Assembly: GCF_002646595.1 (NCBI RefSeq)
Contig: NZ_PDUD01000010.1
Coordinates: 238,155-302,154, forward strand
DNA: 64,000 bases
Source of the DNA: Flavilitoribacter nigricans DSM 23189 = NBRC 102662
Lineage (GTDB): Bacteria; Bacteroidota; Bacteroidia; Chitinophagales; Saprospiraceae
Direction: 5' to 3'
Shown here piece by piece: positions 40,631 to 52,287 of this stretch. The notes under the pieces are model-generated. The model worked only from the letters and a program-made list of their open reading frames with translations, had not been told where the DNA came from and ran no database searches. Positions within the stretch are counted from its first letter, which is position 1, and the number at the start of each line of letters is the position of its first letter. Both the position numbers and the translations under genes were made by a program.

Positions 40631-40654
40631 ATGAAAGGAGGTTGGAAGGTGTGA
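40631..40654 (+). CDS. Possible seven-residue leader peptide (MKGGWKV)
   Basis: ATG through TGA, encoding MKGGWKV, within the leader of the PpiD-like gene. A purine-rich AAAGGAGGT overlaps its second and third codons, unusual in this window where Shine-Dalgarno sequences are scarce. Translation is unproven; it could be chance or an upstream regulatory frame. Confidence 0.2.
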   Translation: MKGGWKV

Positions 40655-40710
40655 AAATCCACTGATCCGGCCCGATCCTTGGAACATATGCTAAATAATT
40701 CTAGAAACAG

Positions 40711-42852
40711 ATGGCATTAATAGGAAAAATCAGAAAGAATTCGTGGCTCCTGGTAGTCCTTATCGGCTTGGGCCTGGGCGGCTTTGTGGTAATGGATATG
40801 ATGAACTCCGCCAGCGGCCCCGGCGGTGCCAACGCGCAGCGAGACCTGGGAGAGGTTGACGGTCAGAAAGTAGACCGCGTAGAATTTGAGCGTGCCTATA
40901 GCCTGCTCTACGGCAACTCCGCCACCAGCGCCATGGCCAACCGCACCCAATTGTGGAACTGGTACGTGGAAAACAGCATTCTGCAGGAAGAAGCCGAAGA
41001 GATCGGCCTCGGTGTAGGCAGAGCGGAGATCAATGAACTGGAATTCAGCCCTACCCGTCGGAGCGGTATCGTAACGACCCGTTTCATGGATCCCACTACC
41101 CGCCAGGTGAACGAGCAGCAACTGGCGCTGATCAAGCAAACTATTGAGAACGGCAATGTACAGCAGGCTATTGAAACTGGCCAGCTGAGCCCGTCTTTCG
41201 TTGAATACTGGCGCCACCAGCGCAAAGAGCTCGTTAAGGAACGCCTGCAGGCGAAACTGAACGCGCTCGTATCTAAAGGGATGTACGCTCCGACCTGGAT
41301 GGCCGAAATGGGCTACGCCGAAGCGAACCAGCCGGTGGATATCGCCTACGTAAAAGTACCTTTTGACGAGATCGATAACTCCGAGATCGCCCTGAGCGAC
41401 GACGATTACCGCAACTATCTGCAGGCGCACCGTGCTACTTACGAGCAGGACGAGGAAACCCGCGGACTGAAACTGGCGATCTTTACCGTTGAACCGACCG
41501 AGCAGGACTCTGCCGCTCTGCGTCAGGAGCTGAATGATAAAAAAGAAGCTTTCCGCACGGCGGAAAACGACTCTACCTACGTACTGCGTAACGAAGGTCA
41601 GCTGCTGAACGCTTACTACAGCGCTACCGATGCGGCCATCGTTCCGATCGCCGATCAGGTATTCAGCATGGCAGTTGGTGATGTCTACGGTCCTTACGCC
41701 GAGGCCAACACCTTCCGCATGGTAAAACTGCTGGAACGCCACATGATCTCGGATTCGGCGGATACCCGTCACATCCTGTTGTCCGCCAGCACTCCGGCCC
41801 AGTTTACCCAGGTAGAGACCCGGATCGACAGTATCAAGAACGCTATCGAGTCAGGCAGTGACACCTTCGAAGCCCTGGCCGAACGTCTGAGCGAAGACCC
41901 CGGTAGCAACACCAATGGCGGTGTTTACGAGAACGTAACACCGAACCAGTTCGTACCGGCTTTCAATAAAGTACTGTTTGTAACCGGTGAGATCGGTCAA
42001 CTGTACAAAGTGCGTACACTTTACGGATGGCACCTGGTAGAAGTACTGAGCCGCAGCGCCGCTCAGACGGAAAGAGCCAAAGTAGCCTTCCTGGCCAAAG
42101 AGATCGTTCCTTCCAAGGAAACTCAGGATAACGCTTACGATGCTGCTTCTGCATTCATCGCCAACAACCAAAGTGCGGCGGATCTGACAGCTGCCGCCGA
42201 AGCGGATCCTTCCGTACAGCTGGAAAGCTCGCAGATGTTCACGACCAATGACTTTACCATCAACCCGGTTGGAGACGGAAACGATGCCCGCGAAATGATC
42301 CGCTGGGCGTTCAATGCCGACAAGGGTGATGTATCCGGTACGGTATATGTATTCAAAGATCAGGCTTCTTACTTCGACGGCAAATACGTAGTTGCTGCGC
42401 TGGATAATGTCCAACGCGCCGGTCTGCCGGAAGTAGCCAACATCAAGAGTGAGATCGAACCGCTGGTCATGAATGAGAAAAAAGGCGCTCAGCTGAAATC
42501 TCAGATCCAGGGTTCTGACCTGATGGCCATCGCCAATCAGTTCAGCACGCAGGTTGATACCGCTACCAATATCACGTTCAACCAGACGCTGGTATCCGGC
42601 CTGGGCAACGAACCCAAAGTGATCGCTTCTGCCTACGGGCTGGAAGAAGGTCAGGTTTCCGGGCCGATCGTGGGCCAGACGGGCGTATTCGTAGTGAAGA
42701 TGCTGCGTAAGCCGACTCTGGCCACGCCGACCAACCTACCGCAGGTTCGTCAGCGTCTGCACGCTGATCAGCGTTCCAAAGTAGCCGGAGCACTGGTACA
42801 GGCTATGAAGAAAAACGCCGATATAGAGGATTACCGATCCGTATTTTATTGA
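40711..42852 (+). CDS. PpiD/SurA-like peptidyl-prolyl cis-trans isomerase, membrane-anchored periplasmic chaperone
   Basis: 713 residues. One membrane helix at about 13-33 (LLVVLIGLGLGGFVV) anchors a periplasmic domain. An N-terminal SurA-like helical chaperone region (RVEFERAYSLLYG, QLWNWYVENSILQEEAEEIG) precedes a parvulin domain about 350-446 (DTRHILLSA, ALAERLSEDPGSNTNGGVYE, YGWHLVEVL) and a further long C-terminal region. It matches PpiD-type chaperones that help outer-membrane proteins leave the Sec translocon, in line with the envelope-heavy gene content. A strong terminator follows. Confidence 0.9.
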   Translation: MALIGKIRKNSWLLVVLIGLGLGGFVVMDMMNSASGPGGANAQRDLGEVDGQKVDRVEFERAYSLLYGNSATSAMANRTQLWNWYVENSILQEEAEEIGLGVGRAEINELEFSPTRRSGIVTTRFMDPTTRQVNEQQLALIKQTIENGNVQQAIETGQLSPSFVEYWRHQRKELVKERLQAKLNALVSKGMYAPTWMAEMGYAEANQPVDIAYVKVPFDEIDNSEIALSDDDYRNYLQAHRATYEQDEETRGLKLAIFTVEPTEQDSAALRQELNDKKEAFRTAENDSTYVLRNEGQLLNAYYSATDAAIVPIADQVFSMAVGDVYGPYAEANTFRMVKLLERHMISDSADTRHILLSASTPAQFTQVETRIDSIKNAIESGSDTFEALAERLSEDPGSNTNGGVYENVTPNQFVPAFNKVLFVTGEIGQLYKVRTLYGWHLVEVLSRSAAQTERAKVAFLAKEIVPSKETQDNAYDAASAFIANNQSAADLTAAAEADPSVQLESSQMFTTNDFTINPVGDGNDAREMIRWAFNADKGDVSGTVYVFKDQASYFDGKYVVAALDNVQRAGLPEVANIKSEIEPLVMNEKKGAQLKSQIQGSDLMAIANQFSTQVDTATNITFNQTLVSGLGNEPKVIASAYGLEEGQVSGPIVGQTGVFVVKMLRKPTLATPTNLPQVRQRLHADQRSKVAGALVQAMKKNADIEDYRSVFY

Positions 42853-42874
42853 TATTGGATTTAAATTAGCCGGG

Positions 42875-42913
42875 AAAAGCCGGAGAGTTTTGAAAACAGC
42901 TCTCCGGCTTTTT
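42875..42913 (+). terminator. Intrinsic terminator of the PpiD-like gene
   Basis: AAAAGCCGGAGAG at 42875-42887 pairs perfectly with CTCTCCGGCTTTT at 42900-42912, followed by more Ts. It lies 23 bases after the stop codon. Confidence 0.85.
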
Positions 42914-42982
42914 CGTTTTTGGTTTTTTTATTCATCTTTGTGCAATTATTGAAAATACTTTCTTTCACTAAATAAAGAAGCA

Positions 42983-43105
42983 ATGTCTGAGATTGAAAAT
43001 GCCGGCAATAAAGGCTATTGTTTAATGTGGTTTTTCATTTTCTTATTACTGTTTGTCATTCTCGTTGTCGGCATCTACCAGTATAACGGACGTTTTATCG
43101 GATAA
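42983..43105 (+). CDS. 40-residue single-pass membrane protein
   Basis: MSEIENAGNKGYCLMWFFIF opens the protein; a hydrophobic segment of about 20 residues follows (MWFFIFLLLFVILVVGI) and the C-terminus is YQYNGRFIG. The frame sits between two terminators with no other gene present. The AT-rich sequence just before the start (TAAATAAAGAAGCA) and the balanced charge pattern around one helix suggest a real small membrane protein. Its function is unknown. Confidence 0.5.
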   Translation: MSEIENAGNKGYCLMWFFIFLLLFVILVVGIYQYNGRFIG

Positions 43106-43182
43106 GAAGCGATCTACACCTATACCTGTATGCCACGCGTACGGGAGGTCACACGGAGAGACCACTGAATAATAACTTACAT

Positions 43183-43228
43183 AAAAAAATCCCGAATGTT
43201 CCGGTATGGAAAATTCGGGATTTTTTAT
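43183..43228. terminator. Bidirectional terminator between the small membrane protein and glyA
   Basis: AAAAAAATCCCGAAT at 43183-43197 pairs with ATTCGGGATTTTTT at 43213-43226. A-rich on one side and T-rich on the other, it can stop transcription from both directions, including glyA on the minus strand. Confidence 0.8.
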
Positions 43229-43248
43229 TGTTTAAGTTCTGCGAAGCT

Positions 43249-44538
43249 TTACACACTTACGTTTTCGTAAAGTGGGAAACGCTCCATGTATTGGTTAATA
43301 TCCTTGCGGACCTGATCAATTTTCTGCTCGTTCTCGATGTCCGACAGGATCGCATCGATCCAGTCCACTACCTGCAGGCAATCCTCTTCTTTGAAGCCCC
43401 GGGTAGTGATGGCGGCCGTACCGACCCGCATACCGGAGGTGACGAAAGGAGATTGCGTATCGAAGGGAACCATGTTCTTATTGACGGTAATATCCGCGCG
43501 CACTAGCGTATTCTCAGCGGCCTTACCGGTCACATTTTTTGAGCGAAGGTCAATCAGCATCAGGTGATTGTCCGTACCGCCGGAGATCACGTGGTAACCT
43601 TTTTCCACAAAAGCCTGGGCCATCACCTGGGCGTTTTGGATCACCTGCTGGCCGTAGGCTTTGAATGACGGCTGTAGCGCCTCTCCGAATGCCACCGCTT
43701 TGGCGGCGATCACGTGTTCCAGCGGACCGCCCTGCATACCTGGGAATACCCCACTATTGAGTACAGAAGACATTTTGATCGGGCTACCTTTCTTGGTGGT
43801 ACGTCCCCAGGGATTTTCAAAATCCTTACCCATCATGATGATACCACCGCGGGGACCGCGCAGGGTCTTGTGCGTGGTGGAAGTCACAATATGGCACTGC
43901 TGCAGCGGATCTTTCAGTAATCCTCCGGCGATCAGACCGGCCGGGTGGGCGATATCCGCCAGCAAAAGAGCGCCAACTTCATCGGCGATCTCCCGGAAAC
44001 GGGCGTAATCCCAGTCCCGTGCGTAGGCAGAAGCCCCGCACACGATCAGTTTGGGCTGCACCTCACGGGCTTTAGCGGCTACTTTATCCATATCGATCAG
44101 ACCGCTGTCCTTTTCCACACCGTAAAAATGCGGCTTGTAGACCTTACCGGAATAGTTTACCGGTGATCCGTGCGACAGGTGTCCGCCGTGAGCCAGATCG
44201 AATCCCAGGATGGGATCTCCCGGCTTCAGAGTGGCCAGAAATACCGCAGCATTGGCCTGAGCGCCGGAGTGAGGCTGTACGTTAGCGTACTCGGCACCGA
44301 AAAGTTCGCACAGGCGATCGATCGCCAGTTGCTCGATCTCGTCCACTACCTCACAACCGCCGTAGTACCGTTTGCCGGGGTATCCTTCGGCGTATTTGTT
44401 GGTCAGGCAGGTGCCCATGGCGTCGATCACCGCCTGGCTGGTGAAGTTCTCCGAAGCGATGAGCTCAATGCCCTTTCTCTGGCGCTCCAGTTCTTTATGG
44501 ATGAGATCAAAAACTTGTTTATCTGTATGCATAGCCAT
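43249..44538 (-). CDS. glyA: Serine hydroxymethyltransferase
   Basis: 429 residues. It interconverts serine and glycine with tetrahydrofolate, feeding one-carbon metabolism, using pyridoxal phosphate. Visible signatures are [47 protein letters not shown] and [14 protein letters not shown], the last containing the Schiff-base lysine. The length is normal. It is a single-gene unit with its own candidate promoter. Confidence 0.98.
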   Translation of the reverse strand: MAMHTDKQVFDLIHKELERQRKGIELIASENFTSQAVIDAMGTCLTNKYAEGYPGKRYYGGCEVVDEIEQLAIDRLCELFGAEYANVQPHSGAQANAAVFLATLKPGDPILGFDLAHGGHLSHGSPVNYSGKVYKPHFYGVEKDSGLIDMDKVAAKAREVQPKLIVCGASAYARDWDYARFREIADEVGALLLADIAHPAGLIAGGLLKDPLQQCHIVTSTTHKTLRGPRGGIIMMGKDFENPWGRTTKKGSPIKMSSVLNSGVFPGMQGGPLEHVIAAKAVAFGEALQPSFKAYGQQVIQNAQVMAQAFVEKGYHVISGGTDNHLMLIDLRSKNVTGKAAENTLVRADITVNKNMVPFDTQSPFVTSGMRVGTAAITTRGFKEEDCLQVVDWIDAILSDIENEQKIDQVRKDINQYMERFPLYENVSV

Positions 44539-44728
44539 AAGAATTATTAGAAACGGTAAGTTAATTCGTTTTAAAAATGGTGCAGGCCGGGATCGGGGAT
44601 CAGAAACGGCGGCGTCCGGATGTTCTTTTCCGCAGCGTGATCCGATCCGGTATCTACAGTTACTAAAACCGTTTCATTTGGTATAGGCAAAATCCGGGAA
44701 GCAGTCTGAACGGTCTCCCAAGAAGGGG

Positions 44729-44736
44729 CAAAGGTA
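44729..44736 (-). promoter_or_regulatory. Candidate -7 box of glyA
   Basis: Reads TACCTTTG on the minus strand, a full match to TAnnTTTG. The glyA leader would be about 185 bases. Confidence 0.4.
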
Positions 44737-45220
44737 CGATTTTAGTCATTAATGCTCAGTTGAATAGTTGATATTATCCCCTCCATTGTGCAAACTTTTT
44801 CTCTTTTTACCGTTTGTTATTGAAGGTGTATTTACTCAGCCGGGGGCCGAGGTCCGAAAAGTATTTTACTTCCTGTTTAAAATTGGTAGTGAACGGTATT
44901 AGCGGGAAAGGATCAGACCGAAGGGCATGGCTACGGGCAGAGGACGGAATAATTTTCCGGGCTATACTGCTGTAAAATGGATTTTGGAATCCGGATCAAT
45001 TTGAGTACCGCATAAACGGACGCGAAGCCGTTTGGAAATTCTGACGGTCACAATACGCCAGGACTAAACCACTTCGCCGCAGACATAATTTCTTTAACAT
45101 ATTGGCAGTAAAACTTAAACCTCTGCCGGATTTGGTAAAATATATACGGCATTTATACTATCCGTAGGTTTATAATCCGTTAATGACTTACGACTTAATG
45201 ATCCCCCTTCGCTACTTTCA

Positions 45221-45228
45221 TAACTTTG
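45221..45228 (+). promoter_or_regulatory. Candidate -7 box of the phosphatase-like gene
   Basis: TAACTTTG, matching TAnnTTTG, 34 bases before the start at 45263. Confidence 0.4.
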
Positions 45229-45262
45229 CGGAACTGAACCTATTTTTATTTTAAGATTAATA

Positions 45263-47152
45263 ATGCATAGACGACAAATTCTAAGATCGGGCTGGATAAT
45301 CTTCTTTTTGTTTCTGCTGCAGTTAAGCCTGTGGTCCAAAACAGCGCGTTATCGCTGTATGTGGCGGGAAGAGCCATCCACTACCATGGTCATCGGATGG
45401 GATCAGGTATCGGGTTATAATGCCGAAATAAAATACGATGTGGTGGATCACGGTACGGACGCCCGTTCTTACCGCTACTCGGCCAAACCGGCAGCTAAGG
45501 TATCCGCCAAGGGCATGAATAATCACTTCGCCCGCCTTACTCACCTCAATCCCAATACGACTTATTACTTCGTGATCCAGGATACGGAAGGCGTAAGCAA
45601 GCGCATGTCTTTCCGTACCACTCCGGATAATCCTAATTTAAAACTTTCCATAATTGCCGGAGGCGATTCGCGTAATCACCGGAAAGCCCGCATTTCCGGC
45701 AACCGCATTGTCGGTAAGCTGCGGCCGCATTTTGTGATGTTCGGTGGAGATATGACGGCCGGTGATACGCCGACCGAGTGGGTGGAGTGGCTGGACGACT
45801 GGCAACATACTATTACCAGTGACGGCCGGCTGACACCGATCGTAGTGGCCCGGGGCAACCACGAAGCTTCCAATACTTCTTTGGTAGAGATCTTCGATGT
45901 CGCAAAACCGAGCTTGTACTACGCATTGACTTTCGGCGGCAACCTGGTGCGCATCTACACCCTCAATACCCTGATCCCATCGGGAGGAGACCAACGAACC
46001 TGGCTCGAGAAGGACCTGGCCGCCAACCAAAGTGTCAGTTGGAGAATGGCTCAGTACCACCATACCATCCGCCCCCATACCCGTAGCAAACCCGAACGGG
46101 ACGAGCTGCTCCTGAACTGGTCTACCCTTTTCAATAAATATAAACTCCGGCTGGTAGTTGAATCCGATGCCCATGTGGTGAAATGGACCTATCCCATCAA
46201 GCCTTCGCGGGCGCCGGGTAGTCAGATGGGTTTTATTCGCGACGATGTAGACGGCACCGTTTACGTCGGTGAAGGATGCTGGGGAGCGCCGCTACGTTCC
46301 AACAACGATGATAAATCCTGGACCCGCAACAGCGGTAGTTTCAATCAATTCAAATGGATCTTTGTCGATCGCCGGAAGATCGAAGTTCGCACCGTCATCA
46401 TTGACGGTTCCAGCGGCGTGGAAGATACCGATGTCAATAATGTTTTCGACATGCCGCGTGGGCTTTCCCTCTGGAATCCCAGTAACGGATCGGTCGTGAC
46501 CATCGTCAACGATAACGTGGCGACCTCCGAGCCCGAACCGCCGATGATCGCCGGGCCGCCCATGGAGATCCTCGATTGTACCGCCAAACAGAACGGCGAC
46601 GATATTATCATCAGCTGGACGGTCAGCAACGATGCACTGGGCATGAACTACGAGGTACAGCGGTCCGTTGACGGCGGTAGTAAGTTCACCACCATTGCCG
46701 ATTACCGGGCTAAAAAGACCGGAACGGCCACTTATCATTGCCCGGATCTGAACGTAGCCCGTAGGTACAAGCTGAAGGATCTGAAATACCGGCTTTCCTA
46801 CGAAGATAAACAAGGCGGCCGCCAGTGGCAGGAACCCAAAATACAGATCAGTACAGCTGCCGCTCCGCCGGCGGGCAACAGCACGGATGCTTCCGGTCTG
46901 CCCCCGATCATCCCCCTCAACATCAGTGATAAGGGGACGGTGAAAGTTGCTTACAACCTGCAACGGCCCGGTGCGGTAGAAGTTATCCTAATGACCCCTG
47001 AGCTCCGGGAGGTATCCCGCCTCAATTTTCCCGGTCAATCGACGGGTGCGGCCAGCCAAACCATCGATATCAGCCGGGTACCCCGTGGACAATACCTGCT
47101 GGTGGTAAAAGGAGAAGGAAAAGTCATCCGCAGGTTTAGGGTCGTCCGGTAA
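45263..47152 (+). CDS. Purple-acid-phosphatase-like metallophosphoesterase, exported
   Basis: 629 residues. Signal-anchor-like N-terminus (WIIFFLFLLQLSLW). A fibronectin-III-like purple acid phosphatase N-domain about 30-120 precedes a calcineurin-like domain with GGDSRNH, FGGDMTAGD, and RGNHEAS (metal-binding Asp, Asp, Asn-His), then QYHHTIRPH. The last canonical motif GHxH is replaced by ESDAHVV, so metal coordination may differ. A second fibronectin-like domain about 440-540 follows, and the C-terminal 90 residues (VKVAYNLQRPGAVEVILMTPELREV, GQYLLVVKGEGKVIRRFRVVR) resemble a type A T9SS sorting domain without the usual PNP opening. Phosphomonoesterase activity is inferred. Confidence 0.82.
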   Translation: MHRRQILRSGWIIFFLFLLQLSLWSKTARYRCMWREEPSTTMVIGWDQVSGYNAEIKYDVVDHGTDARSYRYSAKPAAKVSAKGMNNHFARLTHLNPNTTYYFVIQDTEGVSKRMSFRTTPDNPNLKLSIIAGGDSRNHRKARISGNRIVGKLRPHFVMFGGDMTAGDTPTEWVEWLDDWQHTITSDGRLTPIVVARGNHEASNTSLVEIFDVAKPSLYYALTFGGNLVRIYTLNTLIPSGGDQRTWLEKDLAANQSVSWRMAQYHHTIRPHTRSKPERDELLLNWSTLFNKYKLRLVVESDAHVVKWTYPIKPSRAPGSQMGFIRDDVDGTVYVGEGCWGAPLRSNNDDKSWTRNSGSFNQFKWIFVDRRKIEVRTVIIDGSSGVEDTDVNNVFDMPRGLSLWNPSNGSVVTIVNDNVATSEPEPPMIAGPPMEILDCTAKQNGDDIIISWTVSNDALGMNYEVQRSVDGGSKFTTIADYRAKKTGTATYHCPDLNVARRYKLKDLKYRLSYEDKQGGRQWQEPKIQISTAAAPPAGNSTDASGLPPIIPLNISDKGTVKVAYNLQRPGAVEVILMTPELREVSRLNFPGQSTGAASQTIDISRVPRGQYLLVVKGEGKVIRRFRVVR

Positions 47153-47202
47153 TCCACTTGCTTGCCGCAGGCAACTTCGCCGGAGTATTAGTTTAAGTTT
47201 TG

Positions 47203-47210
47203 TAGCTTTG
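47203..47210 (+). promoter_or_regulatory. Candidate -7 box of the polyprenyl synthase gene
   Basis: TAGCTTTG, matching TAnnTTTG, 123 bases before the start codon at 47334. Confidence 0.35.
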
Positions 47211-47333
47211 GCCTCCGAAATACAGCTATTCGCCCGAATAGAACGAACTTTCCTCGTTCTCAATCGTATTCATTATCACTTATTGAACTAAAACCGGCGG
47301 ACAGGCCCAGCTGAACAGCTTAAACTAAGAGGT

Positions 47334-48308
47334 ATGGGAAATTCCCTGCAGAGTATCCAGGAACCGATCGCGGAAGAACTACAGGCTTTTGAAGAGCATT
47401 TTCGTGAGGCCATGCGCAGCCCTGTACCCCTGTTGGACCGGATCACGTATTACATCGTTCGCCGGAAAGGGAAACAGGTGCGGCCGATGTTCGTTTTTCT
47501 CTCCGCCAAACTCTGCGGAGCAGTAGGCGAAGCCACTTACACGGCCGCTTCCCTGGTAGAATTGCTCCACACGGCATCCCTGGTCCACGACGATGTGGTG
47601 GACGATTCCTTCGAGCGGCGGGGTTTCTTTTCGATCAATGCACTTTGGAAAAATAAGATCGCCGTACTGGTCGGGGATTACCTCTTATCCCAGGGACTTT
47701 TGGTCTCCCTAAAAAATAAACAATTCCACCTCCTGGAGATACTGACCGAAGCGGTCAAAGCCATGATCGAAGGCGAACTGTTACAACTGGAAAAAGCCCG
47801 GCGACTGGATATTGACGAAGCGGTCTACTACGAGATCATTCGCCAGAAGACCGCCTCTCTGATCTCTTCCGCCTGCGCGGCCGGAGCGGCATCTACCACC
47901 AATGAAGAAGCGCTCATCCAACGGATGCGGATCTTCGGGGAAAAGATCGGGATCGCTTTTCAGATCCGCGATGATCTTTTTGACTTCGGCACCGATGATG
48001 TGGGCAAACCGCTGGGGATCGACATCAAGGAAAAGAAAATGACCCTACCGCTGATCTACGCCCTCAACCAGGCGGAGAAAAGCCAGCGGAGGAAGATCAT
48101 CAATATGATCCGGCGGCACAACGAGGACCAGGAAAAAGTACGGGAAGTTATCGATTTCGTCCGCAATAGCGGCGGGCTCGAATACGCCCAGAAAGCCATG
48201 CTGCGCTTCCGAAGTGAAGCTTTTGAACTGCTGCACGAATTCCCGGAATCGGAAGTCCGCCAATCCCTGGAAGACCTGGTAATATTCGTCACGGACCGGG
48301 AAAAATAA
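47334..48308 (+). CDS. All-trans polyprenyl diphosphate synthase (likely quinone side chain)
   Basis: 324 residues. Trans-isoprenyl diphosphate synthase with both aspartate-rich motifs: first DDVVDDSFERRG (FARM) and second DDLFDFGTDD (SARM). GKQVRP binds the allylic substrate, and GDYLLSQGL is a further signature. It makes long isoprenoid chains, most likely the menaquinone side chain in this group; the exact chain length depends on residues before the first motif and is not judged here. Confidence 0.93.
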   Translation: MGNSLQSIQEPIAEELQAFEEHFREAMRSPVPLLDRITYYIVRRKGKQVRPMFVFLSAKLCGAVGEATYTAASLVELLHTASLVHDDVVDDSFERRGFFSINALWKNKIAVLVGDYLLSQGLLVSLKNKQFHLLEILTEAVKAMIEGELLQLEKARRLDIDEAVYYEIIRQKTASLISSACAAGAASTTNEEALIQRMRIFGEKIGIAFQIRDDLFDFGTDDVGKPLGIDIKEKKMTLPLIYALNQAEKSQRRKIINMIRRHNEDQEKVREVIDFVRNSGGLEYAQKAMLRFRSEAFELLHEFPESEVRQSLEDLVIFVTDREK

Positions 48309-48342
48309 ACAACCCTTTGCTATCTATATCCCTAAAAAACAG

Positions 48343-48378
48343 AAGCGCCACGGAGGATGTCCTCACGTGGCGCTTTTT
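48343..48378. terminator. Bidirectional terminator between polyprenyl synthase and gyrB
   Basis: AAGCGCCACG and GAGGA at 48343-48357 pair with TCCTC and CGTGGCGCTT at 48360-48375, with one unpaired A. A-run upstream and T-run downstream suit both converging genes. Confidence 0.85.
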
Positions 48379-48423
48379 ATTTATCCGCCGGCTATCCCGC
48401 TACGGGGCTATCCGGCCGGTCTT

Positions 48424-50418
<1,995 letters not shown>

Positions 50419-50541
50419 TTATCCCGCTAATTGGTAGGCAAATGCCCTCTGAAAGCCTTATTAAAATCTTAAATTATTTGGTTAAGAAACAACTAAATGA
50501 CCCCAAAATGGTGTTTTATAATTACGGTAAAAAACTGACCT

Positions 50542-50967
50542 GTGGAAATAGTGATTTCGAGCCTTGACGAGCTAGATAAAGGCGTGCAGCAATTGCTGCA
50601 ATACCTGGGTGATAAACGGATACTGGCCTTCCGGGGCGAGATCGGAGCCGGCAAAACCACGTTTATCCAGTCCTTCTGCCATCATTTCGGCGTGCGGGAG
50701 CAGGTAACCAGTCCGACCTTTTCACTGGTTAATGAATATTCGTACCGGGACGAACGGGGCCGGATACAGTACATCTATCACATGGACCTGTATCGTCTCA
50801 AACGAATGGAGGAAGCATTGGACTTCGGTATCGAGGAGTATTTATACGATGATCACTACTGCCTGATCGAATGGCCGGAGATCGTCGAAGAGATCCTGCC
50901 GGAAGATACTGTATGGATAAATCTTCAGATCGTCAATGATTCCACTCGAAAAATGTTAATTTTGTGA
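50542..50967 (+). CDS. tsaE: tRNA threonylcarbamoyladenosine biosynthesis ATPase
   Basis: 141 residues. P-loop GEIGAGKTT at 32-40, followed by TSPTFSLVNEY and a MDLYRLKRMEEALDFGIEEYL segment and IEWPEIV, all TsaE hallmarks. It works with TsaB and TsaD in adding the t6A modification to tRNAs that read ANN codons. The start codon is GTG at 50542; another GTG at 50551 is possible. The alanine dehydrogenase gene follows after 87 bases. Confidence 0.95.
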   Translation: MEIVISSLDELDKGVQQLLQYLGDKRILAFRGEIGAGKTTFIQSFCHHFGVREQVTSPTFSLVNEYSYRDERGRIQYIYHMDLYRLKRMEEALDFGIEEYLYDDHYCLIEWPEIVEEILPEDTVWINLQIVNDSTRKMLIL

Positions 50968-51054
50968 GTTACACTCGATGCGGGACTCAAAAGAATTCCA
51001 GGAATGACTATGATTCCCGTGTTCGGTGGCTGGATTTAATACCGCTTTGAAGCT

Positions 51055-52287
51055 ATGAGTGAACAGGAGAAGAAAATACCTATTCCCAAGATATTTACCG
51101 AGAGCAAGTACAGCACGCAAACGGAGATGCTACCGGTGAAGCACAAGTCGAGCAAGCTGTTCATCGGCATTCCGAAGGAACTGACCCTGCAGGAGAACCG
51201 GGTAGCCCTGGTGCCTTCTTCCGTAGCTACGCTGATCGGCCACGGCCATCGCGTCATGATCGAGACCGGAGCCGGAGAAAAATCCCACTTTTCCGACCAC
51301 GATTATTCCGAGGTCGGCGCGGAGATCGCCTACAGCCAGGAACAGGTCTACAAAGCCCACGTCATTCTCAAGGTAGCTCCGCCCACACTGAAAGAGATCG
51401 ATCTGATGCAACCGAACCAGATCCTGATCTCCCCGCTTCAGCTGCCGATCATCTCCGCCGAATACATTCTCAAACTCCGCCAAAAACGGGTGATCGCCCT
51501 CGCGATGGAATACATCAAGGACGATGAATCCGATACCTTCCCGGTAGTGCGCATTATGAGCGAAATGGCGGGCCTGAACGCCATGCTCACCGCTGCCGAA
51601 TTACTCAGTACCACCGGTGGTGGTAAAGGCGTTCTGCTCGGCGGAATTTCCGGCGTACCCAGCTCCAAAGTGGTGATCCTGGGTGCGGGCATCGTTGCCG
51701 AATACGCTACGCGGGCCGCACTGGGCCTCGGAGCGGAAGTCCGCATCTTTGACGACAACATCTACAAGCTCAAACGCATCCAGAATCAGGTAGGCCGACC
51801 GCTGTATACATCGGCTTTCAATCCCGTCTATCTCGAACGGGAGCTGGTCAACGCCGAAGTGGCCATCGGGGCCATCCATTCCGAAGACGGGCGTACGCCG
51901 GTTATCGTTTCCGAGGAAATGGTTTCCAAAATGAAAAGCGGATCGGTTATCGTGGATGTGAGTATCGATCAGGGTGGCTGCTTTGCCACTTCCCGCGTTA
52001 CTACGCTCAGCAAGCCCACTTTTACCAAACACGAAGTGATCCACTATTGCGTACCCAATATCGCGTCCAAAGTGGCCCGTACTGCATCGATTGCTGTGAG
52101 TAATATTCTGACGCCCATCCTGCTGAAGGCGGGTTCTACGGGAAGTATCGAAACACTTTTCTTCTCCAATCTGGGGCTGCGTCACGGTATTTACACCTAC
52201 AAGGGTTGCCTCACGAACGAATACCTCGGACGTCGATTCGAAATCAAGTCTACCGACCTGGATCTGTTGATTACTTCTAGTTTGTGA
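51055..52287 (+). CDS. ald: Alanine dehydrogenase
   Basis: 410 residues. NAD-dependent enzyme converting alanine and pyruvate plus ammonia. The N-terminal domain has GIPKELTLQENRVALVPSSV, and the nucleotide domain has VVILGAGIVAEYATRAALGLGAEVRIFDDN with the GxGxxx(G/A) loop. DVSIDQGGCFATSR, PNIASKVARTASIAVSNIL are Ald/PNT signatures. It carries about 35 extra N-terminal residues compared with typical family members. Its 3' end overlaps the convergent gene by 11 bases. Confidence 0.92.
   Translation: MSEQEKKIPIPKIFTESKYSTQTEMLPVKHKSSKLFIGIPKELTLQENRVALVPSSVATLIGHGHRVMIETGAGEKSHFSDHDYSEVGAEIAYSQEQVYKAHVILKVAPPTLKEIDLMQPNQILISPLQLPIISAEYILKLRQKRVIALAMEYIKDDESDTFPVVRIMSEMAGLNAMLTAAELLSTTGGGKGVLLGGISGVPSSKVVILGAGIVAEYATRAALGLGAEVRIFDDNIYKLKRIQNQVGRPLYTSAFNPVYLERELVNAEVAIGAIHSEDGRTPVIVSEEMVSKMKSGSVIVDVSIDQGGCFATSRVTTLSKPTFTKHEVIHYCVPNIASKVARTASIAVSNILTPILLKAGSTGSIETLFFSNLGLRHGIYTYKGCLTNEYLGRRFEIKSTDLDLLITSSL

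Larger units (their letters stand above)
44539..45262. other. Intergenic region between glyA and the phosphatase-like gene
   Basis: About 720 bases without a gene that I can support. The two flanking genes diverge, and each edge holds a -7 box (44729-44736 minus, 45221-45228 plus). I see no large repeat or hairpin in the middle. Confidence 0.6.
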
